A stretch of DNA of 64,000 bases from Catenuloplanes niger (GCF_031458255.1 NZ_JAVDYC010000001.1:5961001-6025000), one strand, 5' to 3'. Shown: positions 8,638 through 16,612, numbered from the stretch's first letter. Notes: generated by a model from the letters alone, not told the origin. Program-made: numbers and translations.

Positions 8638-9567
8638 ATGAGCTCCGATGAGATCCCGGCCGCGGCCGGGCAGCCGGACGAACACGGCGGGCTACCGCTC
8701 GGGCACCGCGCCCATCCCCGGCGTGGCCGGCTGAATCCAGTGCCGAGCGATCCACGCGCGTCGGGCGCCGCGCCGATTTCGCGGGTCGCGTGGAGTTGGC
8801 GGGTTGCGTGGGCTTCGCGGGTTGCGTGGAGTTGGACCGTTGCGTGGGGTTCGCGGGTGGCGCGGGTTTCACACGTTGCGCGGACCTCCCGAGATGCGCG
8901 GGTTTCGCACGTTGCCCGCGCTTCGCGGGATGCGCGAGTTGCGCGAGTTGCGCGAGTTGCGCGGGCTTCGCGGGATGCGCGGGATGCGCGGGCTTCGCGC
9001 GTTGCGGGGGTGCCGGGGGGTGAGCGCCTGGCGCTGTTCGCGGAGTGCGTGCTGGCCGGGCTGTGCACGCTGGTCGCGGCGGTGCCGCTGGTCACGCTGC
9101 TGCCGGCGCTCGGTGCGGGCTGCGCCCACGTCGCCGCACACCTGGACGGTCGGTCGACCGCGCTCTCCACGTACCCCCGCCGGCTGTTGATGTCCTTCCG
9201 CGGCGGCGGGCTGGCACTCGGCGCGCTGCTGGTGCTCGCGCTGGCCGTGCTCGCGCTGGATCTCGTCGCCGTGCGGCGCGGCCTGCCCGGCGCGGTCCCG
9301 GTCGCGGTCGTCTGCGCCGCCGCCACGCTCGCGCTGCTGGTGGTCGTGCTGCGGGCGGCCGCGGTCTGGCGCCCCGGTGGACCGTGCTGGCCGGCGCTGC
9401 TGCGCGACGCCGCCGGGCGGGCGCGCACGGACCTGCCCGGCTCGCTGCTGCTGGTCGGCGGGCTCGGCATGCTGGCGGTGACGACCTGGCAGCTCGCACC
9501 GCTGGTGATTCCCGCGCTCGGCTGCCTGCTGATGGGCGGAGTGGCCGTCGAACGGCGCCTATCATGA
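8638..9567 (+). CDS. YesL/DUF624-like membrane protein with a repeat-expanded N-terminus
   Basis: The reading frame encodes 309 aa. Only the C-terminal part (about residues 125-309, from GERLALFAECVLAGL) looks like a normal small membrane protein with 4-5 helices of the YesL/DUF624 kind, which often accompanies sugar ABC permeases. Residues 45-123 are a low-complexity run of Ala-Arg-Val and Ala-Ser-Arg triplets encoded by degenerate 9-nt repeats. Two starts are possible: ATG 8638, coupled to the permease stop, or GTG 9010, which gives a 185-aa protein of normal family length without the repeat. The sequence alone does not decide. Role, perhaps modulating the transporter, is inferred from context. 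Confidence 0.65.
   Translation: MSSDEIPAAAGQPDEHGGLPLGHRAHPRRGRLNPVPSDPRASGAAPISRVAWSWRVAWASRVAWSWTVAWGSRVARVSHVARTSRDARVSHVARASRDARVARVARVARASRDARDARASRVAGVPGGERLALFAECVLAGLCTLVAAVPLVTLLPALGAGCAHVAAHLDGRSTALSTYPRRLLMSFRGGGLALGALLVLALAVLALDLVAVRRGLPGAVPVAVVCAAATLALLVVVLRAAAVWRPGGPCWPALLRDAAGRARTDLPGSLLLVGGLGMLAVTTWQLAPLVIPALGCLLMGGVAVERRLS
8778..9008 (+). repeat. Degenerate 9-nt tandem repeat (microsatellite-like)
   Basis: About 230 bp of imperfect 9-nt units of the kind GCGAGTTGC, GCGGGTTGC, GCGGGCTTC and GCGGGATGC. Three identical GCGAGTTGC units lie around 8938-8964. Because the unit is three codons long, every frame stays open through it, which creates several spurious overlapping ORFs. 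It sits inside or just upstream of the YesL-like coding region. Confidence 0.85.
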
Positions 9568-10130
9568 TCGGCGTGCCACAGCTCACCGTCATCGTCGCCA
9601 GCACCCGTCCCGGCCGCGCCGGTGCGCCCGTCGCCCGCTGGCTCGCCGGCCGGGTGACCGCGCACGGCGGCTTCGACCTGCACGTCGCCGACCTCGCGGA
9701 ACTGAACCTGCCGATGATGGACGAGCGGAACCATCCGCGGCTCCGCAAGTACGAGCACGCGCACACGAAGGCGTGGAGCGCGATCGTGGACGCGTCGGAC
9801 GCGTTCGTGATCGTGACGCCGGAGTACAACCACGGGTATCCCGCGCCGCTCAAGAACGCGATCGACTACCTGGTCCAGGAGTGGGCGCACAAGCCGGTCG
9901 GGTTGGTCAGCTACGGCGCGGTCGCCGGTGGTGTGCGGTCGGCCCAGGCGATCAAACCGGTGCTGCAGTACCTGAAGATGATCCCGATCAGCGAGTCGGT
10001 GATCATTCCGTTCGTCGCGAAGCACATCGTCGACGGCGAGTTCCGGGCCACGCCCGCGATCGAGGAGTCCGCGACCGCGATGCTCGACGAGTTGCGGCGC
10101 CTGGAGGCCGCCCTCCGCCCACTGCGCTGA
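9564..10130 (+). CDS. NADPH-dependent FMN reductase family protein
   Basis: A 188-aa flavodoxin-fold protein. The N-terminal FMN phosphate loop reads ASTRPGR (residues about 11-17) and the second signature TPEYNHGYPAPLKNAIDYL is the classic NADPH-dependent FMN reductase/ArsH-like motif. It probably reduces FMN or quinones in the cytoplasm. ATG 9564 overlaps the stop of the preceding gene by ATGA; GTG 9573 is an alternative start. It appears to be a passenger of the sugar transport operon rather than a functional part of it. Confidence 0.9.
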   Translation: MIGVPQLTVIVASTRPGRAGAPVARWLAGRVTAHGGFDLHVADLAELNLPMMDERNHPRLRKYEHAHTKAWSAIVDASDAFVIVTPEYNHGYPAPLKNAIDYLVQEWAHKPVGLVSYGAVAGGVRSAQAIKPVLQYLKMIPISESVIIPFVAKHIVDGEFRATPAIEESATAMLDELRRLEAALRPLR

Positions 10131-10174
10131 ACCACCCGGCGAATATCCGGATGCGTCGTGTCCCGCCGGCCCGT

Positions 10175-10180
10175 TAGCGT
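10175..10180 (+). promoter_or_regulatory. Extended leaderless -10 element (TAGCGT) of the DMT exporter leader
   Basis: TAGCGT is followed by exactly 7 nt and then an ATG at 10188. This is the geometry of leaderless transcription in Actinobacteria, so the transcript would begin at or next to the leader peptide start codon. No good -35 is visible, which is usual for such promoters. Confidence 0.5.
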
Positions 10181-10187
10181 GCCGGTC

Positions 10188-10226
10188 ATGCGTCTCGTCG
10201 TGTGCTCCCCGCCGGTCGTCCGCTGA
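10188..10226 (+). CDS. Putative 12-aa leader peptide (uORF) of the DMT exporter
   Basis: ATG to TGA encodes MRLVVCSPPVVR, four valines plus one leucine and one cysteine in twelve residues. Its stop codon lies in the loop of a 10-bp hairpin (10214-10223 with 10227-10236). A leaderless start, regulatory-looking codons and stop-codon-coupled RNA structure are the hallmarks of ribosome-mediated attenuation of amino-acid genes. The downstream gene is an EamA-type exporter, a family that includes amino-acid exporters. The sensed amino acid (valine, branched-chain or cysteine) is inferred, not shown. Confidence 0.5.
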   Translation: MRLVVCSPPVVR

Positions 10227-10330
10227 GCGGGCGACCGTAAGGCCGGTTCCCGGCCCTTGATGCCGCAAGCGCCCCGGTGCGCGCGGCGGGTGGTCGCTGC
10301 CCTCACTCCGCAGCCCTGATCCGACCATCC
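10214..10330 (+). ncRNA. Multi-hairpin mRNA leader of the DMT exporter (putative attenuator)
   Basis: Four structures can be drawn. Hairpin 1 pairs 10214-10223 with 10227-10236 (10 bp with one G-U, TGA loop). Hairpin 2 spans 10239-10258 (AAGGCCGG with CCGGCCCTT, one bulge). Hairpin 3 pairs GCCGC near 10262 with GCGGC near 10282. A long-range stem pairs GGGTGGTCG at 10288-10296 with CGACCATCC at 10322-10330, one G-U pair. The last stem ends four bases before the GTGGAG ribosome-binding site (10334-10339), so it could control its exposure. It matches no T-box, SAM or other riboswitch core I know. Confidence 0.45.
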
Positions 10331-10346
10331 GCAGTGGAGCACCCGC

Positions 10347-11519
10347 ATGTCCGTCGAGACTTCCGCACCCACGACACCGTCCACCGCGTCGCCGGCGGCC
10401 CCCGAGCCGAACCACTCCCGGCGGGGCATGGCGTTGATCGCCCTGGCCGCCATGGCCTGGGGCACCGGCGGCGCGGCCGCCGCCGTCCTCTACCGCACCA
10501 GCGGCCTCGGCCCGATCGCCGTCTCCTACTGGCGTTTCGTGATCGGAGCGCTCGCCCTGGCCGCCTACCTGGCCGCACGCACGGCCCGCCACCGCACACC
10601 GGCACGCCGCGCCTCAGCCCGCGAAGCCGGCGAGACCGGCGAGACCGGCGGGGCACGTGATGTCGGTGAGACCGGTGACGCACGTGATGCCAGCACTACA
10701 GGCGACGCTCGCGAGACCCGCGGCGAAGCTGGCCTCGACGTCACCGACGGTTACGCCGCCTTCCACGGCGGTGCCGGCCCGGCCGCCCACCCCGGCGACC
10801 GCCGGGCCGGTGCCGTCCGCACCCGTCGCCGGGTCCGTCGTCTGCTGATGGTCGCCGCAACCGGCGTCGGTCTCGCCGTCTACCAGTCCGCGTTCTACGT
10901 CAGCATCGCGGAGACCGGCCTCGCCGTCGCCACCGTCGTCACGCTCGGAGCCGGCCCGATCCTGATCGCCGTCGGCGCCCGGGTCTTTCTCGCGGAGCGC
11001 CTCGGCCACGCCGGCGCGGCCGCGATCGCCCTCGCGCTCGCCGGGCTGATCGCACTCTCCCTGGACAGCGGCACCACCGGCCCGCGCCCGGCTCTCGGCA
11101 TCGGCTACGCGTTGCTCTCCGCGCTCGGCTACGCCGTGGTCACGCTGGTCGGCCGCACCCCCGGCAGCGCCGGCGACCCGTTCCGCACGTCCCTGACCGG
11201 ATTCGTCGTCGGCGGCATCGTGCTGACCCCGTTCGCGCTGGCCGACGGCGTGCTGCCGGCCACGGGCGGTCTACCGGTCACCATCGGCTGGCTGCTCTAC
11301 CTGGGCGTGGTCGCCAGCGCGCTCGCCTACGGCCTGTTCTTCGCCGGCCTGGCCCACGTCGGCGCGACCACCGCCGCCGTCGTCACGCTCCTCGAACCGG
11401 TCGCCGCCGCACTCCTCGCCGTCGCGTTCCTCGGCGAGCACCTCACCCCGGCGGTCCTCACCGGCATGCTCCTGCTGCTCGGCGCCGTCGCCGTCCTCGC
11501 CTACCCGGCCCGCCGTTGA
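10347..11519 (+). CDS. DMT superfamily exporter, EamA (RhtA/YdcZ-like)
   Basis: A 390-aa integral membrane protein with two EamA repeats, about ten helices in all (GMALIALAAMAWGTGGAAAA opens the first; LGIGYALLSALGYAVVTLVG opens the second). Family members export amino acids, nucleosides or metabolites. The usual length is about 290-310 aa; the excess is a loop of about 75 residues after the third helix, made of Gly-Glu-Thr and Ala-Arg-Asp repeats. ATG 10347 has GTGGAG 7 nt upstream. The leader described above suggests regulation by an amino acid. Substrate unknown. Confidence 0.88.
   Translation: MSVETSAPTTPSTASPAAPEPNHSRRGMALIALAAMAWGTGGAAAAVLYRTSGLGPIAVSYWRFVIGALALAAYLAARTARHRTPARRASAREAGETGETGGARDVGETGDARDASTTGDARETRGEAGLDVTDGYAAFHGGAGPAAHPGDRRAGAVRTRRRVRRLLMVAATGVGLAVYQSAFYVSIAETGLAVATVVTLGAGPILIAVGARVFLAERLGHAGAAAIALALAGLIALSLDSGTTGPRPALGIGYALLSALGYAVVTLVGRTPGSAGDPFRTSLTGFVVGGIVLTPFALADGVLPATGGLPVTIGWLLYLGVVASALAYGLFFAGLAHVGATTAAVVTLLEPVAAALLAVAFLGEHLTPAVLTGMLLLLGAVAVLAYPARR
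10609..10735 (+). repeat. Degenerate GAGACCGGC-type 9-nt repeat inside the exporter gene
   Basis: Imperfect units such as GAGACCGGC and GACGCACGTGAT encode Gly-Glu-Thr-Gly and Gly-Asp-Ala-Arg runs in a cytoplasmic or extracytoplasmic loop. The frame is preserved because the unit is a multiple of three. It is the second in-frame 9-nt expansion within 2 kb. Confidence 0.65.
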
Positions 11520-11658
11520 CGCCCGGCCGGTTCTCGCCCGCCGTTGACGCCCGGCCGTCGCTGACGCCCGGCTGGCTCCCGCCCGGGCGTCAGCGGCGGG
11601 CCGGCCGGTTCCCGCCTACGGCTGCCGCCGGGTTGCCTCCCGCCCACTGCTACCGCCC

Positions 11659-11692
11659 GGCTGCCTCCCGCACACCCGGGCGGGAGGCAGCC
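11659..11692. terminator. Bidirectional terminator-like hairpin between the exporter and sseA
   Basis: A perfect 13-bp inverted repeat (11659-11671 with 11680-11692, 8-nt loop) lies between two convergent genes, 12 bp from the sseA stop. No T-tract is present. The preceding 140 bp are imperfect repeats of CCCGGCCG/GTTGACGCCCGG type. Confidence 0.7.
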
Positions 11693-11704
11693 GAGCGGCA
11701 CCTG

Positions 11705-12553
11705 TCATTCCGCGCCGAGGGCCCGCGGCCGCGCCGAGTCCGTGATCCACTCGCTCCACGAGCCGACGTACAGTGCCGCGTCCGTCCGGCCCGCCAGGTG
11801 CAGGGCCAGCACCGTGTGCGCGCCGGTCACGCCGCTTCCGCAGTACGCGCCGACCGGTCCGGCGTCCGGCGTCACGCCGGCCGCGGCGAAACGGTCGCGC
11901 AGCCGGCCCGCGGCCAGGAAGCGGCCGTCCGGTCCGGTGTTCCCCGCGGTCGGCACGTTGACCGCGCCGGGGATGTGGCCCGGCGCGGCGTCCACCGGCT
12001 CGACCTCGCCGCGGTAGCGCTCCGGTGCCCGCGCGTCGATCAGCACGCCGCCGGACGCGACGGTCGCGGCGCCGGCCGCGTCCAGCACCGGCAGGCCACC
12101 GGGCCGGACCGTGAAGTCCCCGCCGCCGGGCGCCGGCACCTCGGACGTGACCTCGAACCCGCCGGACCGCCAGGCCCGGAACCCGCCGTCGAGCACCCGC
12201 ACCCGCGGGTGCCCGGCCCAGCGCAGCGTCCACCAGGTGCGGGCCGCGGCCCACTGGTCGCCGTCGTCGTAGACGACGACCGGACGGTCGCCGGACACTC
12301 CGGCCGCGCGCAGCACGTCCTGCAGTGCGGCGGCGTCGGGCAGCGGGTGCCGGCCGCGCTCGCCGGGCGGGCCGCTGAGCGAGGCGTCCAGGTCGACGAA
12401 GACGGCGCCGGGCAGGTGGCCGGCCAGGTAGTCGTCGCGGCCGGGCGGGCCGGCGAGCCGCCAGCGCACGTCGAGCAGCGTCGGGGCCGCCGCGGAGCGC
12501 AGCAGTGCGGCGAGCGCTGGAGCATCGATGAGAAGTTCGTCCGGTAGGGTCAC
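11705..12553 (-). CDS. sseA: Thiosulfate/3-mercaptopyruvate sulfurtransferase (two-domain rhodanese)
   Basis: A 282-aa cytoplasmic enzyme that transfers sulfane sulfur from thiosulfate or 3-mercaptopyruvate to a thiol acceptor or cyanide. It has two rhodanese domains: residues about 8-135, catalytically silent (VVVYDDGDQWAAARTWW, no Cys), and about 150-275, with the active loop YCGSGVTG. The CGSGVTG loop favours the SseA-type 3-mercaptopyruvate group, though annotation in this family is loose. It starts at a GTG at 12553 and is divergent from ideR. The symbol is assigned by family resemblance. Confidence 0.87.
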   Translation of the reverse strand: MTLPDELLIDAPALAALLRSAAAPTLLDVRWRLAGPPGRDDYLAGHLPGAVFVDLDASLSGPPGERGRHPLPDAAALQDVLRAAGVSGDRPVVVYDDGDQWAAARTWWTLRWAGHPRVRVLDGGFRAWRSGGFEVTSEVPAPGGGDFTVRPGGLPVLDAAGAATVASGGVLIDARAPERYRGEVEPVDAAPGHIPGAVNVPTAGNTGPDGRFLAAGRLRDRFAAAGVTPDAGPVGAYCGSGVTGAHTVLALHLAGRTDAALYVGSWSEWITDSARPRALGAE

Positions 12554-12629
12554 AAGTCCCTAGTCAACACCACCCTTCGGCACTTGCCCTTACCATTCTG
12601 CGGCCAAGTCTGGTGCCGGGTTCGCAAGG

Positions 12630-12635
12630 TAGAAT
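12630..12635 (+). promoter_or_regulatory. -10 element of ideR (TAGAAT)
   Basis: TAGAAT lies 24 bp upstream of the ideR start, leaving a leader of roughly 18 nt that contains the AGGGAGGG ribosome-binding site. A matching -35 is not obvious. Confidence 0.5.
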
Positions 12636-12659
12636 CGCCATCCAGGGAGGGCTGCCGTC

Positions 12660-13337
12660 GTGAACGACCTAGTCGACACCACCGAAATGTATTTGAAGAC
12701 CATCCTCGAGCTCGAGGAGGAGGGCGTGCCCGCGCTTCGTGCGCGAATCGCGGAGCGTCTGCACCAGAGCGGCCCCACCGTCAGCCAGACCGTCGCGCGC
12801 ATGGAGCGGGACGGGCTGCTGCGGGTCGAGAACGATCGTCATCTGCACCTGACCGAGGCGGGGCGTCAGCACGCCGTCTCCGTCATGCGCAAGCACCGCC
12901 TTGCCGAGCTGCTGCTGGTCAACGTCATCGGCATGCCCTACGAGGAGGCCCACGAGGAGGCCTGCCGCTGGGAGCACGTGATGAGTGACGCGGTGGAGAA
13001 GCGGGTCTTCGAGCTGCTGAACCGTCCGAGTCGCTCGCCGTACGGTAATCCGATTCCGGGCCTGGAGGCCCTGGGTGACGACCCGTCGACGGAGGAGCGG
13101 CCGGGGGAGCGCAATCTCGCGTTCCCCGGTCTGTCCGGCAGCGTCGTGGTGTCCCGCATCTGCGAGAGCGTCCAGACGAACGCGGACGTGCTGCGTCAGC
13201 TGCACGCGGCGGGCGTCGACCCGGGCGCGACCGTGACCGTGGCGCAGGATCGTGACGCGGTGACGATCGACCGCTTCGGTGACAAGATCAAGCTTCCGCG
13301 CGAGGTCGCGTCGCGCGTCTTCGTGGCCGCCGCATAA
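12660..13337 (+). CDS. ideR: Iron-dependent repressor of the DtxR/IdeR family
   Basis: A 225-aa metalloregulator that binds DNA when loaded with Fe(II), repressing iron uptake and activating storage. It has an N-terminal winged helix (about residues 4-60), a dimerisation and metal domain (about 64-140) and a C-terminal SH3-like domain (about 150-222). Every metal ligand of diphtheria DtxR occurs at the same residue number: Met10, Cys102, Glu105 and His106 (primary site) and His79, Glu83 and His98 (ancillary site). The GTG start is supported by AGGGAGGG 9 nt upstream. In mycobacteria ideR is adjacent to sigB; here the two are 9 kb apart. Confidence 0.95.
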   Translation: MNDLVDTTEMYLKTILELEEEGVPALRARIAERLHQSGPTVSQTVARMERDGLLRVENDRHLHLTEAGRQHAVSVMRKHRLAELLLVNVIGMPYEEAHEEACRWEHVMSDAVEKRVFELLNRPSRSPYGNPIPGLEALGDDPSTEERPGERNLAFPGLSGSVVVSRICESVQTNADVLRQLHAAGVDPGATVTVAQDRDAVTIDRFGDKIKLPREVASRVFVAAA

Positions 13338-13350
13338 GCAACGACATAAG

Positions 13351-13388
13351 AACCCCCGGTCCGCGCGAGATCGCGGCCGGGGGTTTTT
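13351..13388 (+). terminator. Rho-independent terminator of ideR
   Basis: AACCCCCGG (13351-13359) pairs with CCGGGGGTT (13377-13385), and the second arm runs into five T residues. It starts 13 bp after the ideR stop and also faces the convergent lipoprotein gene. Confidence 0.9.
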
Positions 13389-13402
13389 CCGTATGCGACG
13401 GG

Positions 13403-13969
13403 TCAGGCCGCGACCAGCGTCGCGTCGAGGTCTTTCGCCATGTCGACCAGGATCGGCGCGAGATCGGTGGCCGCGGCCTTCTGCTGATCCTTTGCAAACG
13501 TGTATCGCAGCATCAGAATGCGACCGTTCGACGAGAGCCAGCCGATCTCCGCGGACGGCCCGTGTTCCTTTGTCGGGTCCGAGACGATCTGATAGGCGGC
13601 CTTTCCGAGCCCCTTGACCGGTGCCGCGCCGTCCGGGGTCACGTCCGACGCGAAGATGTTCGGATCGGCGGACGTCTCGCTGACGGCCAGGCTCAGATCC
13701 GGCCACGGCGCGTCGCCCTGCTGCAGCACGCAGGTGATCGTCTCCTTCTGCTCCCCGGCCGCGGACACGTTGAACTCCACGTCCAGGAAGTCGTGCACCA
13801 CGCCGAAGTTCAGCAGCTCACAGGCGCCGCCGGCGATTTCCGCCTGGGCGTCGTCGACCCGCGCCTTGACGGGCGGGCCCGCGTCGGTCGGTGTCTCGCC
13901 GTTGTTGCAGCCGGTGACGGCCAGCATCAGGCCCAGCGTCACCGCCATCAGCCGGTTACGCACGTCCAC
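13403..13969 (-). CDS. Secreted lipoprotein, DUF3558-like
   Basis: A 188-aa protein with a lipoprotein signal peptide (hydrophobic residues about 7-18) and lipobox AVTGC, Cys20 being the modified residue. The mature part has two cysteines (GGACELL and ITCVLQQ) about 45 residues apart in a short alpha/beta domain, similar to DUF3558 lipoproteins. Codons are less GC-rich than in neighbouring genes. Function unknown. The ATG start is followed by a GTG two codons later that could equally serve. Confidence 0.75.
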   Translation of the reverse strand: MDVRNRLMAVTLGLMLAVTGCNNGETPTDAGPPVKARVDDAQAEIAGGACELLNFGVVHDFLDVEFNVSAAGEQKETITCVLQQGDAPWPDLSLAVSETSADPNIFASDVTPDGAAPVKGLGKAAYQIVSDPTKEHGPSAEIGWLSSNGRILMLRYTFAKDQQKAAATDLAPILVDMAKDLDATLVAA

Positions 13970-14040
13970 TCCTCGAATTCGCGGTCCGACGCCGGAAACC
14001 GTACGGGGTGAGCGGGCCGGGCGAAAGTCCCGCCACTCCG

Positions 14041-15225
14041 CTAATTCGGCGAAACCGCTCCGAGCTGCGCGACAATGTGTTTAGCGATCTCCAAGGAACT
14101 GGTCGCGGCCGGTGACGGAGCGTTCAGCACGTGCACCTGTCCGTCGCGCGATTCGATCAGGAAGTCGTCGACCAGTTCGCCGGACGGCAGGATGGCCTGC
14201 GCTCGCACGCCCGCCTCGGACGGCACCAGGTCCGCCTCGGTGATCTCCGGGACCAGCCGGGCCAGGCCGCGCGCGAACAGCGGCTTGGACAGCGACCGCC
14301 GCACCTCGGCCAGCCCGTAGCCGAGGTGCCGCCGGGCCAGCCGCCACATCCCGGGGAACACGGCCACCTCGGCCAGGTCGCGCGCGCTGAACCGGCCCCA
14401 CGAGTAGCCCTCGCGCGCGGTGGCGAGCACCGCGTTCGGCCCCGCGTGCACGCTGCCGTCGATCATGCGGGTGAGGTGCACGCCGAGGAACGGGAACCGC
14501 GGGTCCGGCACCGGGTAGATCAGCCCGTTGACCAGGTGCCGCCGGTCCTCGCGCAGCTCGTAGTACTCGCCGCGGAACGGCACGATCCGCGCGGCCGGCC
14601 GGATCCCGGCGAGCCGGGCGATCCGGTCCGACTGCAGCCCCGCGCAGTTGATGACGAAGTCCGCCGGGATGTCCCCGGTGGTGGTCTCGACCACGCCGTG
14701 CCGGAAGCCGCTGACCGCGGTGCCGAGCCGGATCCGGCCACCGGCGGCCGTGACCAGCCCGGCGAGCACCTCGCACACCGCCGTGTAGTCCACGATCCCG
14801 GTCGACGCCACGTGCATCGCCGCCACCGCGGACACGTGCGGCTCGTACTCCGACGCCTCCGCGGCCGACAGCATCCGCACCGGCAGCCCGTTCGCGGTCG
14901 CGCGCGTGAACAGCGCGGTCAGCCGGGGCAGCTCGTCCGCGGCGGTCGCCACGATCAGCTTGCCGCACGTCTCCACCGGGATCCCGTGCTCCCGCGCGAA
15001 CGCCACCATCGACGCGCTGCCCGCCCGGCTCAGCGTCGCCTTGAGGCTGCCCGGCTTGTAGTACACGCCCGCGTGGATCACGCCGGAGTTGTGCCCGGTC
15101 TGGTGCGCCGCGACCCGCGGCTCCTTGTCCACCACGGTCACCCGGGCGCCGGGGTGGTCGAGCGTCAGCCGATGCGCGGTCGCGAGCCCCACGATGCCCG
15201 TCCCGATCACCACGTACCGTGCCAT
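14041..15225 (-). CDS. lhgO: L-2-hydroxyglutarate oxidase
   Basis: A 394-aa FAD-dependent DAO-family flavoenzyme that oxidises L-2-hydroxyglutarate to 2-oxoglutarate, passing electrons to oxygen or the quinone pool. The FAD dinucleotide motif VIGTGIVGLATAHRL is at residues 5-19, followed by the family-typical HQTGHNSGVIHAGVYYKPGS. Length matches LhgO of other bacteria. The gene stands alone between the lipoprotein and the GH13 gene. Confidence 0.9.
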   Translation of the reverse strand: MARYVVIGTGIVGLATAHRLTLDHPGARVTVVDKEPRVAAHQTGHNSGVIHAGVYYKPGSLKATLSRAGSASMVAFAREHGIPVETCGKLIVATAADELPRLTALFTRATANGLPVRMLSAAEASEYEPHVSAVAAMHVASTGIVDYTAVCEVLAGLVTAAGGRIRLGTAVSGFRHGVVETTTGDIPADFVINCAGLQSDRIARLAGIRPAARIVPFRGEYYELREDRRHLVNGLIYPVPDPRFPFLGVHLTRMIDGSVHAGPNAVLATAREGYSWGRFSARDLAEVAVFPGMWRLARRHLGYGLAEVRRSLSKPLFARGLARLVPEITEADLVPSEAGVRAQAILPSGELVDDFLIESRDGQVHVLNAPSPAATSSLEIAKHIVAQLGAVSPN

Positions 15226-15329
15226 ACCGCTCCTCCTGCTGGTCCCGACGGGCGACGCTACCCGCGTCCGGCCGCCCCGCTAACCCACCGATTGGCCCCT
15301 TCCGACCAGGCAAAAGATCAAAATCAAGA

Positions 15330-16565
15330 TCATTCGTGGGTACGTGCGACCACGGTCCACGCCTGCGCTCCGAGCACATAGGGATCGTGGTCCGGCCGGT
15401 GCGAGGACTCGGCCACGCGCACGCCCGGCTCCACGGCGGGGAACCGGTAGGGCGCGTCGTCGATGTTGAGCAGCGCCACCACGACCTGGCCGTCGTGCTC
15501 CGCCCGCAGCGCGATCGCCCGGTTCGTCAGGTGCGCCACCGTCGTCTCCGCCCGCGCCAGCCACGGGAAGCGCCGCCGCAGCCCGATCAGCCGCTGGTGC
15601 GTCCGCAGCACCTCCGCCCCGAACGGCGCCAGCTCGGCCGGCGAGCCCGGGAACGCGGGCCGGACCGCGTCGTCCCCGCCGGCCCGGTCCTCCTTCACGC
15701 CCCGGAACGCCTGCTCGTCCCCGTAGTACACGCTCGGCACCCCGGCCACCGTGAAGAGCACGGCCAGCGCGTGCCCGAGGTGCGCCGGGTTCGTCAGGCG
15801 GGAGGCGATCCGGGTCACGTCGTGGTTGCCGACGAACGTGAGCGTGTCCGGCGAGTGCCGCCCGAGCGCCCAGGCCAGCTCGAACAGGTTCCCGTCGTTG
15901 AGCGAGCTCCAGATCGCCTTCCACAGCTCGTACTGGGTGACCGCGTCCAGTCCGGCCCGCTCCCGGTACTCCAGCCCGTGGATCACCTCGCCCACGATCC
16001 ACGCCTCCGGGTGCCGCTCCCGCACGGCCGGCAGCACCGCGCGCCAGAACTCCGGTGGCACCGCGTAGGCCGCGTCCAGCCGCCACCCGTCCGCACCCCG
16101 GTCCAGCCAGTGGTTCATCACCGTGGTCACGTGCTCGCGTACCGCCTCGGAGTCGTGGTCCAGCACGACCAGCGCCCGGTGCCCCTCGAACGTCGCCGGC
16201 TCCGCACCCTGGCGCCGCAACCAGGCGGCCGGCCGGAAGTCGCGCGCCACGTGGTTGAAGACGCCGTCCAGCAGCACCCGGATGCCGCGCTCACGGCAGG
16301 CGCCGATCAGCCGGTCGAAATCGGCGTCGTCGCCCAGCCGGGGATCCACCGCGAGATGATCGACGGTGTCGTACCCGTGCGTCCGGGAGGCGAAGACCGG
16401 GCCGAGCTGCAGCCCGTTGCAGCCCAGCTCGATCAGGTAGTCCAGCCAGCCCTCGAGGTGCTTCAGCCGGTGCACCACCGGCTCGTCCGGCTCGGCCGTG
16501 TGCGGGGCGCCGGTGAAACCCAGCGGGTAGACGTGCCAGAAGATCGCGTGCTCGACCCAGCTCAT
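15330..16565 (-). CDS. Alpha-amylase family (GH13) glycoside hydrolase
   Basis: A 411-aa cytoplasmic GH13 enzyme with no signal peptide. The four conserved regions are present in order: DGVFNH (I), GWRLDAAYA with the nucleophile Asp (II), VGEVIHG with the acid/base Glu (III) and FVGNHD with the transition-state Asp (IV). A short beta-sandwich domain C follows from about residue 325. I chose the ATG at 16565 because the upstream extension of the frame has no ribosome-binding site and would run through the divergent TetR promoter. It may act on imported malto-oligosaccharides or trehalose-like sugars. The palindrome beyond its start suggests control by the adjacent TetR protein. Confidence 0.9.
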   Translation of the reverse strand: MSWVEHAIFWHVYPLGFTGAPHTAEPDEPVVHRLKHLEGWLDYLIELGCNGLQLGPVFASRTHGYDTVDHLAVDPRLGDDADFDRLIGACRERGIRVLLDGVFNHVARDFRPAAWLRRQGAEPATFEGHRALVVLDHDSEAVREHVTTVMNHWLDRGADGWRLDAAYAVPPEFWRAVLPAVRERHPEAWIVGEVIHGLEYRERAGLDAVTQYELWKAIWSSLNDGNLFELAWALGRHSPDTLTFVGNHDVTRIASRLTNPAHLGHALAVLFTVAGVPSVYYGDEQAFRGVKEDRAGGDDAVRPAFPGSPAELAPFGAEVLRTHQRLIGLRRRFPWLARAETTVAHLTNRAIALRAEHDGQVVVALLNIDDAPYRFPAVEPGVRVAESSHRPDHDPYVLGAQAWTVVARTHE

Positions 16566-16591
16566 GCGCCGACTCCCGAATCCGAACGGTT

Positions 16592-16612
16592 TTACTGAGC
16601 CTAACTCACTAA
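16592..16612. promoter_or_regulatory. Probable TetR operator between GH13 and tetR
   Basis: A 21-bp palindrome, TTACTGAG-N5-CTCACTAA, with seven of eight arm positions matching. It lies in the 64-bp divergent spacer, just upstream of the tetR -10 element and 27 bp upstream of the GH13 start, so one bound dimer could repress both genes. Confidence 0.7.

Noticed and set aside
8778-9008. Possible CRISPR array
   Set aside because: The repeats are 9 nt, contiguous and degenerate, without spacers or cas genes.
10188-10346. T-box, SAM or other known riboswitch before the DMT exporter
   Set aside because: No T-box AGGGTGG core or SAM-box conserved loops; the short uORF with regulatory codons fits attenuation better.
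8019-10592. Very long minus-strand open frame (857 codons) opposite the transporter and reductase genes
   Set aside because: It is a shadow of high GC3 coding on the plus strand, with Arg/Pro/Ala-biased composition, no domain and no ribosome-binding site.
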